Below are positions 36,744 to 41,560 of a stretch of DNA of 41,560 bases, in pieces. Position 1 is the stretch's first letter, and each line of letters starts with the position of its first letter. Under the pieces are notes generated by a model that searched no databases, was not told the origin of the DNA, and saw nothing but the letters and a program-made list of their open reading frames with translations. A program made the position numbers and the translations under genes. Source of the DNA: Gallionellales bacterium 39-52-133 (lineage in GTDB: Bacteria; Pseudomonadota; Gammaproteobacteria; Burkholderiales; Gallionellaceae); NCBI GenBank assembly GCA_002278935.1, contig NCJL01000011.1, positions 1 to 41,560 on the forward strand. The letters are read 5' to 3'.

Positions 36744-37559
36744 TTGCACGCTTTGCTTACCCACCCCGCCATACAGGCCGTCATTGCCCCTTTTCTGGTT
36801 GCCTTGCTCACCGCGGAATTGCTGCAGCGCATGCGCCTCAGCGGCCTCGCCATCATCGCCGGCTTCGCCATCACCGTTTATCTCGCCAGCGGCTTTGCCT
36901 ACGCACCGCTCACCGGCACGCGCAAAATCATCTGGCTGTGCCTTGCCTCCGGCCTGCTTGCCATCCCCCTGAGCCTGCTCGGCTGGACGCTATGGCGCCC
37001 GCTGCTCACGCTGCTGGGGGCAGGTGCTGCAGTGTGGGTGGCGCAGCGCGTGCTGTTGCTGCAGGACACGGCCACCGCGCTGCAATGGGCGGCGGGCTGC
37101 GCGCTCTATGTCGGTTGGCTGGTTTTCTGGATGGATGACCTGCACGAATCGCCGGTGCGTGCCGCCAGCGCCGGCACTGCGCTGGGCCTGGGCAGCGGCG
37201 CCGCATTGCTGATTGCGGGCACCACCCTGCTCGGCAAATACGATCTCGCAATCGGCTCGGCGGCCCTTGCCTATCTGTTTATCATGTTTGCCAGCAACAG
37301 CCATCTGCCCTGCGGCCGCAGCTTTACACTGCCGCTTTCGCTCATCGCCGGTTTGAGCGGCTGCCTCGCCGTCGTGTCGGGAAAACTGCCGTGGTATGCC
37401 CTGGCCGCGCTCGCTGCTATTCCGCTCGCGGCCAAACTTCCCGTATCCGACAAATCGCCCGTATGGGTGCAAGCCACACTGCTGACAGCAGCCACACTCG
37501 CCTGCGCGCTGCTAGCCGCCTTCCTGAGCTGGCGCATCCATGGCTGGGCTGCGTTTTAA
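36744..37559 (+). CDS. Hypothetical polytopic membrane protein
   Basis: The product is rich in leucine and alanine with about eight to nine membrane segments and very short loops. There is no recognisable motif, apart from DDLHES in one loop. The start is TTG 36744, preceded by AGGAG at a good distance; an upstream TTG (36720) is less likely. It has the same strong GC codon use as its neighbours. Confidence 0.65.
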   Translation: MHALLTHPAIQAVIAPFLVALLTAELLQRMRLSGLAIIAGFAITVYLASGFAYAPLTGTRKIIWLCLASGLLAIPLSLLGWTLWRPLLTLLGAGAAVWVAQRVLLLQDTATALQWAAGCALYVGWLVFWMDDLHESPVRAASAGTALGLGSGAALLIAGTTLLGKYDLAIGSAALAYLFIMFASNSHLPCGRSFTLPLSLIAGLSGCLAVVSGKLPWYALAALAAIPLAAKLPVSDKSPVWVQATLLTAATLACALLAAFLSWRIHGWAAF

Positions 37560-37583
37560 CACCAGGGCTTTGCGTCAAAAAAC

Positions 37584-38102
37584 TTAAGGGATGGGCGGCG
37601 ACATACACCGCAATATCGCACGCCACGCCTCAAGCTTGCGCTCAAACGACAGCGACGCGTGCGCGGGGCTGGTGGAAGGCAGGCGCAGATATTCAACAGG
37701 CCGAGTTTCCACAAACGGCATCACCTGGCGGCGATAAATCTGCTCCGCTGTACTGCCGTTAAAAAACACATGCGTAATGGCTGCATGCCGCGAGAAAAAA
37801 TCCTGAAAGTCATTCGCCTGCTGCGTAGCCTTGTCGATATTACTATCCAGGCTGCCCGCGCGCGAACAGCTGTGCAGCACATCCCATACTGCAATACGCG
37901 CCTGCTTCAGGCTACGCACCCTCATGGCGTAGGGCGCAGCAGGATCAAGCGCAATCAGCGCGCCCATCACGCGCCAGAAATGATTGCGAGGATGCGCATA
38001 ATACTCACCTGCGCGCAGCGAAGCCTCGCCCGGCATGCTCCCCAGAATTAACACCCGCGCATCGGCATTTTCGACAGGAGGAAAACTGTGTATGGTTGGC
38101 AT
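37584..38102 (-). CDS. DNA-deoxyinosine/uracil glycosylase (HDG-type, UDG superfamily)
   Basis: The 172-residue protein has the UDG-superfamily motif 1 region ILGSMPGEASL and the C-terminal motif LPSTSPAHASL, plus HPRNHFWRVMG. These features match the family 6 hypoxanthine-DNA glycosylases, which remove deaminated bases. I start it at ATG 38102 (MPTIHS), as residues before it in the open frame to 38180 are not family-like. Confidence 0.88.
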   Translation of the reverse strand: MPTIHSFPPVENADARVLILGSMPGEASLRAGEYYAHPRNHFWRVMGALIALDPAAPYAMRVRSLKQARIAVWDVLHSCSRAGSLDSNIDKATQQANDFQDFFSRHAAITHVFFNGSTAEQIYRRQVMPFVETRPVEYLRLPSTSPAHASLSFERKLEAWRAILRCMSPPIP

Positions 38103-38203
38103 AGAGCGAAAACTTGAAAAATAAATAACCACCCGCGGAAGCTGGTGTGTTTGAATTGCGGACTCAAAGTCCGGATACATTCGGGCTGAACGACACGTCT
38201 CAT

Positions 38204-38239
38204 GTAGGTTGGGTTAGCGGCCTTATCGCGTAACCCAAC
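38204..38239. repeat. Partial copy of the GTAGGTYGGGTTAG repeat
   Basis: GTAGGTTGGGTTAGCGGCC (38204-) followed by TATCGCGTAACCCAAC matches the left half of the 35627-35712 element with a few changes. GTTGGGTTA and TAACCCAAC form a hairpin. It lies just after the 38263 gene in the minus direction and could end its transcript. Confidence 0.7.
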
Positions 38240-38262
38240 AAATACAAACTTCAAAACTTGCA

Positions 38263-38649
38263 CTAACCAAATACCAGCTTGCCCAGCATACGATAGGGCA
38301 GCAAAGTAAACAGCCCGGCGCCACACAGGCTCGCATAGGCAATGCGCATATTGATTTTGTGAGCTCGAACATTGTTATGCCTGATTGCATAAATCGCAGC
38401 AAGCAGCGTCACGATCGTGACAACACTCAGGACATGAATAAAACTGAAATGTCCGCGCGCCTGAATAAAAAAAGAACCGAAGGCAATCACAAACATCAGC
38501 CCAACCCACACCCGCCCCATCAAGCGGTGAGCAAACGTGCCCTTCTGCCGCAACAGTACGACACCACCAAGGGCAATGGCAGCCAAGGCCGCAACCAGAT
38601 GCAGCAGAATATGCGGCGGTGCCTGATCAATAGTATAAATGGCCGGCAT
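38263..38649 (-). CDS. DUF2306 family membrane protein
   Basis: The 128-residue protein has four membrane helices. The sequence KGTFAHRLMGRVWVGLM and the FIQARGHFSFIHVLSV region match the DUF2306 layout, including conserved histidines that could bind heme or metal. Function is unknown. An AT-rich motif shared with other gaps lies upstream at 38671-38686. Confidence 0.82.
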   Translation of the reverse strand: MPAIYTIDQAPPHILLHLVAALAAIALGGVVLLRQKGTFAHRLMGRVWVGLMFVIAFGSFFIQARGHFSFIHVLSVVTIVTLLAAIYAIRHNNVRAHKINMRIAYASLCGAGLFTLLPYRMLGKLVFG

Positions 38650-38699
38650 CTACTCTAACAATATAAATAATTGATTATATTTAATAATAATCCATAAAG

Positions 38700-38957
38700 T
38701 CACCTGCCCCCTGTTTTTGCCAGGCCAAGTTTAGCAGCGACAAAAACAGCAATCACAGCCCCGACAACCATGCCCAAAACCGACTTCAAAAAAGTATCCG
38801 ACCTGAACACGCGCCCCAGACCATTTGAACTGATATTCCCGTCGAAAAGCGAATCCCAGAACATACGCCAGCCGATTACCTCTATCGGATCGAGCATAAA
38901 ACTCCGCACAAGCAACAAACCAACCACTGCCCCGGCAATAATAACGATCAACTTCAT
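38700..38957 (-). CDS. Small membrane protein, unknown
   Basis: The 85-residue protein has two hydrophobic segments (about 3-20 and 57-76) with a polar middle (GWRMFWDSLFDGN). GGGAG precedes the ATG at a normal distance. The open frame is convincing but no family is recognised. It lies immediately left of the IS remnant and may have been a cassette gene before the IS arrived; no attC is visible at its 3' end. Confidence 0.65.
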   Translation of the reverse strand: MKLIVIIAGAVVGLLLVRSFMLDPIEVIGWRMFWDSLFDGNISSNGLGRVFRSDTFLKSVLGMVVGAVIAVFVAAKLGLAKTGGR

Positions 38958-39256
38958 GTCTCACTCCCTTTATAAAGTGCTGCAACAAAATCAAAATACC
39001 CCATGCTTGAGCGAAAAATTAGAACTGGACGCAGACGCTTAAGTTCAGCCACGGTCTCGTCATCCAGCTTCACACCTTTAGTCACAATCAGTCCCTCCCT
39101 CGCTTGTTTTCGCCAGCGTGACAGCGTGAAGGGGTGGATGTCCAGTGCTTCGGCAACATCCTGTATTAATACGTCCGGAATTTCACTTAATCGAACTGCA
39201 GTAGCTTTGAAATGCATGCTGTAACGATGCACTTTTAGGAGACCAGATTTCGCCAT
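38954..39256 (-). pseudogene. Truncated IS3-family transposase OrfA
   Basis: The first 75 or so residues read as an IS3-type OrfA helix-turn-helix: VHRYSMHFKATAVRLSE, DVAEALDIHPFTLSRWRKQ and GVKLDDETVAELKRLR. After LKRLR (about 39027) the expected leucine-zipper part is lost and the frame runs into unrelated sequence that overlaps the start of the small membrane gene by four bases. OrfB is absent. It is a dead remnant. Confidence 0.8.
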
Positions 39257-39309
39257 TTAACACCTCCGTTTTGTTAGGGGGAAGTGTCAACTAATTTGGG
39301 GGAAGTTTA
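39027..39309 (-). mobile_element. IS3-type insertion sequence remnant
   Basis: The remnant spans the truncated orfA and the upstream terminal region, in which GGGGGAAGT occurs twice (39277-39285 and 39298-39306). On the minus strand the end reads ACTTCCCCC..TTGACACTTCCCCC, the kind of terminal repeat plus -35 box seen at the left end of IS3-type elements. The inner end has been lost near 39027. The outer end abuts a half attC site at 39310. Confidence 0.7.
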
Positions 39310-39336
39310 GCGTCCCTCTTGAACGCCGGGTTGGGC
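39310..39336 (-). repeat. Truncated attC site (R'' half only)
   Basis: GCGTCCCTCTTGAACGCCGG then GTTGGGC (39330-39336) matches the right half of the 40945-41007 attC nearly base for base. The left half with the CAACGTAAA-type end is missing and replaced by the IS-derived end. It is the attC of the 39369-39812 cassette. Confidence 0.85.
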
Positions 39337-39368
39337 GTGATAAAACTCATATAATTAAAAATGCAAAT

Positions 39369-39812
39369 TTAATCTGGTATCCCACTTACATCATGAACAA
39401 CATTAATTGCACATAGTGTTCTTTCTTTTTCCACCAATATTTCCTCACACTTTATCAGGCGAGGGTGCGCTTGTGAAAATACCACCTTCGAAATTTCAGA
39501 TGGATACTTCGATGATATGAAGCAATGTTCGAAACGGTATGCACCATATACTTCAGGCTTCAATGTTGGATAGCTATAAACCTCATCAACAATTTCGTTT
39601 AATAGCTTATAAACCCAATCTTCTTGTCCTTTAGGTAATTTACTCAGTAATTCTGATTTAGGTATTCCTGCATTTTTAAAATTCACAGCCTCTTTTGTTG
39701 CTTGCGTTGTAATTTGCAAGCCCCTTGGAAAGGGGCACAAACTTTCTGCTGCTAAACAACTTGTAGGTGTGATAGCAGAATAAACAACAATAGCCACAAT
39801 AATCTTCTTCAT
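39369..39812 (-). CDS. Integron cassette gene: exported protein, unknown function
   Basis: The 147-residue product has a signal peptide (MKKIIVAIVVYSAITPTSCLAAES, cut near Ala-Glu). The mature domain is helical, with four or more cysteines (FEHCFIS, IKCEEIL, TLCAINVV) that could form disulfides in the periplasm. A stretch with KNAGIPKSELLSKLP and LKPEVYGAYR looks conserved. The gene fills the space between two attC sites; the ATG is six bases from one. Confidence 0.8.
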   Translation of the reverse strand: MKKIIVAIVVYSAITPTSCLAAESLCPFPRGLQITTQATKEAVNFKNAGIPKSELLSKLPKGQEDWVYKLLNEIVDEVYSYPTLKPEVYGAYRFEHCFISSKYPSEISKVVFSQAHPRLIKCEEILVEKERTLCAINVVHDVSGIPD

Positions 39813-39818
39813 AAGTAC

Positions 39819-39881
39819 ACCTAACGTAAAGTTAAGGGAGGACGCGCCTGCGCGGCGTCCCGCTTGAACGACGGGCTGGGG
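39819..39881 (-). repeat. attC site 1 (degenerate R'' end)
   Basis: Plus-strand ends are ACCTAAC (39819-39825) and GCTGGGG (39875-39881); in gene direction R'' reads CCCCAGC, in which the expected AAC has become AGC, and R' reads GTTAGGT. The inner arms contain GTAAAGTTAAGG and CGTCCCGCTTGAACGACG, with a GC-rich hairpin (GACGCGCCTGCGCGGCGTC). The altered R'' may weaken recombination. Confidence 0.88.
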
Positions 39882-39887
39882 ATACTC

Positions 39888-40406
39888 TTAGTCGCAAGCA
39901 TGGCACGGCAAAGAAATTTTTGTTACACGATTTCCAGAATGCCAAACAACAAGGGGTGCACACTCTCCGATAAGCTCTACAGGAGAGGTGTTTCTCGGTA
40001 ATTTTACCCCAAAATATTTTTCCAGCACTTCAACTTTTTGACCAACTCTGATGTCACCTAGTAGATTCCACCTTGAATTGGATATGGTAGCCTCAATGGG
40101 TACGGCCTTAGGTTCAACGCTGAGAACTATAAGCTCTAAACCTGAAAAAGTAAGCAAGTGCGCGGTACATTTCTCTGGCGGATCTCCTGCGTATTCTGTG
40201 CAGGTTTCGATCTTTTCCTTATGGAGTTTCGCAATTGCCCGAATCTTGTGAATATCGTTAGGGAGGTTTTTCGTTAGCAGGCTACATGAAGTAAAAGGAT
40301 CTTCCTTTGTTGTAGCGATAGTGGGAATTTTTTCCGCCAATGCCAAGCTTGACAGTACGCAAGCAGCTAGGACTGATACCAGAAACTGTAATAAGAAATC
40401 CGGCAT
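39888..40406 (-). CDS. Integron cassette gene: exported protein, unknown function
   Basis: From ATG 40406 the product has 172 residues with a signal peptide (LLQFLVSVLAACVLSSLALAE). The mature part includes cysteines in pairs (TSCSLL, ETCTEY, EKCTAH) and ends SLPCHACD. No domain is recognised. The open frame continues upstream to 40742, but that part crosses an attC and the next cassette, so the true start is 40406, inside the cassette. Confidence 0.8.
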   Translation of the reverse strand: MPDFLLQFLVSVLAACVLSSLALAEKIPTIATTKEDPFTSCSLLTKNLPNDIHKIRAIAKLHKEKIETCTEYAGDPPEKCTAHLLTFSGLELIVLSVEPKAVPIEATISNSRWNLLGDIRVGQKVEVLEKYFGVKLPRNTSPVELIGECAPLVVWHSGNRVTKISLPCHACD

Positions 40407-40416
40407 CTTCAATAAT

Positions 40417-40480
40417 CCCCAACGTAAAGTTGAGGGGCTACCGCGATTTTCGGCAGTCCAGCTCGAACGCAGGGTTGGGC
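40417..40480 (-). repeat. attC site 2
   Basis: The plus-strand ends are CCCCAAC (40417-40423) and GTTGGGC (40474-40480), with inner arms GTAAAGTTGAGGGG and AGTCCAGCTCGAACGCAG. The ends are complementary apart from the outermost base, as expected for R''/R'. The centre CTACCGCGATTTTCGG forms the variable hairpin tip. Confidence 0.93.
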
Positions 40481-40497
40481 ACGCATATGGCACCTTC

Positions 40498-40923
40498 TTA
40501 CTTACTTGCCTCAGGAAAACAGAGCCAATCACAGTTATCTTGGTCAATGCCGGTAGCGTTAAAGTAGAAATTGCCATTCGCAAGGGGTCGTGCGTCACAT
40601 AAATGACTGCGAGTTCCCGCCTTTCCTTTAAAGAAATCATATCCAGCTGAATAGTTATGGCCGCGCATAACACAGTATCCCAACTTGCGTTCAAACTCTT
40701 GCATCGGAATTTCGATCGCGCATTCATAAACTTGCGGTTCAACTTCCCGCACCTTTCCGGTAAATCTATACGGACTTCTACCTTCTACTGGGCCAGTCTC
40801 GGCCAATACACACTCTCTAGGCTCTGCGAACTGATATAGATAAACAAGAGAACGTGTGTTGTTTGAGACTGATGCGCATCCTGTAATCACCACGCAAAAT
40901 AAGATCATGAATAGAGATTTCAT
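40498..40923 (-). CDS. Integron cassette gene: predicted lipoprotein, unknown function
   Basis: From ATG 40923 the product has 141 residues with a lipobox (VVITGCAS, Cys about 16). The mature domain is cysteine- and aromatic-rich (RECVLAE, YECAIEIPM, LGYCVMRGHNYS, HLCDAR, DWLCFPE). No known domain is seen. The frame extends to 40950 but that ATG lies inside the attC, so the shorter start is used. Confidence 0.8.
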   Translation of the reverse strand: MKSLFMILFCVVITGCASVSNNTRSLVYLYQFAEPRECVLAETGPVEGRSPYRFTGKVREVEPQVYECAIEIPMQEFERKLGYCVMRGHNYSAGYDFFKGKAGTRSHLCDARPLANGNFYFNATGIDQDNCDWLCFPEASK

Positions 40924-40944
40924 AATTGTCCAGAAAAGTAAATT

Positions 40945-41007
40945 GCCCAACGTAAAATTAAGGGGCGCCGCGCTTTTCGGCAGTCCCTCTTGAACGCCGG
41001 GTTGGGC
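40945..41007 (-). repeat. attC site 3
   Basis: The ends GCCCAAC (40945-40951) and GTTGGGC (41001-41007) are perfect inverted copies and fit RYYYAAC/GTTRRRY. Inner arms are GTAAAATTAAGGGG and CCCTCTTGAACGCCGG with a hairpin CGCCGCGCTTTTCGGCAG between. This is the best-preserved site of the array. Confidence 0.95.
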
Positions 41008-41014
41008 TGTTCGT

Positions 41015-41452
41015 TTAACACTCCCAGTGGCCCTGTTTCATCTTTTGAGGTGCGCGATTGTTACTGTTGCAGCCAGATATACAAACAAACTGGAAATCGG
41101 GGTCACCCTGCTCGCAGCTACCATTAAACCGTTTTCCTATGTATTTTGTCCCAGCCAGGGGGGACTTGGCAGTTGAGTCACATGAGAGAGTTCGAGTTTC
41201 TTCACCAAGCGCATTGACTTTTTCGCTATAAACGCACGGCTCTTTGTAGAAACCTTGCCAAGTTTTTTCACTAAGTTTCATGTCTTGACTCTTAATCCAT
41301 ATTTCAACCGTGCAAGGTCCATCTTCACAATTTATTGAAACAGTATATCCATCGCTTGCAACACCTGTAATGGAAGGTGTGCCCGCACCTTGACTTACTA
41401 TCGGATAAAGAAATAAAAAAGCCAAGTTAAAAAGCTTGCTAAAATTTTTCAT
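41015..41452 (-). CDS. Integron cassette gene: exported cysteine-rich protein, unknown function
   Basis: From ATG 41452 the product has 145 residues with a signal peptide (to SQGAG, about 23) and a beta-rich mature part with many cysteines (SINCEDGPCTVE, EPCVYS, LSCDST, GSCEQG, FVCISGCNS, HWEC). It has an even number of cysteines in likely disulfide spacing. No family is recognised. The longer start at 41464 lies in the attC and is rejected. Confidence 0.8.
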   Translation of the reverse strand: MKNFSKLFNLAFLFLYPIVSQGAGTPSITGVASDGYTVSINCEDGPCTVEIWIKSQDMKLSEKTWQGFYKEPCVYSEKVNALGEETRTLSCDSTAKSPLAGTKYIGKRFNGSCEQGDPDFQFVCISGCNSNNRAPQKMKQGHWEC

Positions 41453-41458
41453 AGAGTA

Positions 41459-41521
41459 GTCCAACGTGGAGCTAAGGGGCGCCGCGCTTCTGCGGCGTCC
41501 CGCTTGAGCGAAAGGTTAGAT
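41459..41521 (-). repeat. attC site 4
   Basis: Ends GTCCAAC (41459-41465) and GTTAGAT (41515-41521) fit the attC end consensus although they differ from each other at outer bases. Inner arms are GTGGAGCTAAGGGG and CCCGCTTGAGCGAAAG, with a GC-rich hairpin GCCGCGCTTCTGCGGCG in the middle. Confidence 0.93.
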
Positions 41522-41560
41522 TTTTTCATTGAACTTAACCTTTCTTGGTAGCAGATACAA
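41516..41560 (-). CDS. Possible C-terminal end of the next cassette gene (partial)
   Basis: The frame ending at TAA (41516-41518) is open to the window edge for 14 codons and ends LLPRKVKFNEKI. Its stop lies within the R'' end of attC 4, as is common for cassette genes. This is too short to be sure it is coding. Confidence 0.3.
   Translation of the reverse strand: MYLLPRKVKFNEKI

Larger units (their letters stand above)
39310..41560 (-). mobile_element. Distal part of a chromosomal integron gene-cassette array
   Basis: Four complete and one truncated attC sites separate minus-strand genes with a strict gene-attC-gene pattern and short gaps. The sites share size (63-64 bp) and inner sequence but vary in the central loop, as in chromosomal integrons where one integrase moves many cassettes. 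The cassettes are visibly AT-richer than the rest of the window. No integrase or attI is in the window; since cassette genes point leftward they should be to the right. The call rests on pattern and was not confirmed by a covariance-model search. Confidence 0.85.

Noticed and set aside
39005..39023. GCTTGAGCGAAAAATTAGA, similar to the R'' side of attC 4, on the far side of the IS remnant
   Set aside because: No matching R' half or hairpin follows in the next 60 bases, so I cannot call it an attC; it may be a decayed fragment.
39310..41560. CRISPR array or tandem repeat reading of the right-end repeats
   Set aside because: Repeat spacing (about 450-600 bases), gene-sized spacers with ORFs and attC-type ends fit an integron and not a CRISPR array.

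Overview
The window looks like a chromosomal segment of a betaproteobacterium, most likely in the Nitrosomonadales/Gallionellaceae area. That placement rests on the full cbb3 oxidase locus with an FnrL-type regulator, HemN, LplT, a proteobacterial-type Psd, moderate GC, several short palindromic repeat families and a chromosomal-integron-like tail. It is an inference from gene content and was not checked by a search.

Left edge (1-214): the minus strand carries an initiator tRNA-Met and then a strong rRNA-type promoter with a boxA-like leader, so an rRNA operon should run leftward out of the window. From 448 to 13101 lies a respiratory island. A SemiSWEET gene comes first, followed by the cbb3 assembly genes: a copper P-type ATPase CcoI split over two overlapping reading frames, then CcoS. 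rlmF overlaps ccoS and runs convergently into an fnr gene. A perfect FNR box lies between fnr and the divergent ccoNOQPGH operon. That operon is followed closely by a small membrane protein, hemN and a TauE/SafE-like membrane protein. Together these genes build a high-affinity terminal oxidase for low oxygen, supply its copper and heme, and place it under an oxygen sensor.

The middle (13201-31900) is housekeeping and signalling: tRNA-Arg(CCU), a DUF4337 protein, cheD, an HDOD protein, alr, lplT, a FecR-domain protein beside a beta-barrel protein, an Old Yellow Enzyme, clpB with a textbook sigma-32 promoter, nadC, trxC, a stand-alone CheB methylesterase domain, an FMN-binding glutamate-synthase-like protein and a methyltransferase. 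From 32049 to 38649 come a Cys/Gly-rich-tailed membrane protein, psd, a second HDOD protein, an AEC transporter, a hypoxanthine/uracil-DNA glycosylase and a DUF2306 protein. Several families of short palindromic repeats lie between these genes, including two inverted copies of a roughly 95-bp MITE-like element.

The right end (about 39310-41560) is the most interesting part. It is an array of small minus-strand genes, each separated from the next by a 63-64-bp element with attC architecture (RYYYAAC ... GTTRRRY-type ends and an inner stem). I read it as the distal end of a chromosomal integron. All four complete cassettes encode small proteins with a signal peptide or lipobox and no function I recognise. 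The array ends at an attC cut in half next to an IS3-type orfA remnant. The integrase and attI are not in the window and should lie beyond the right edge.
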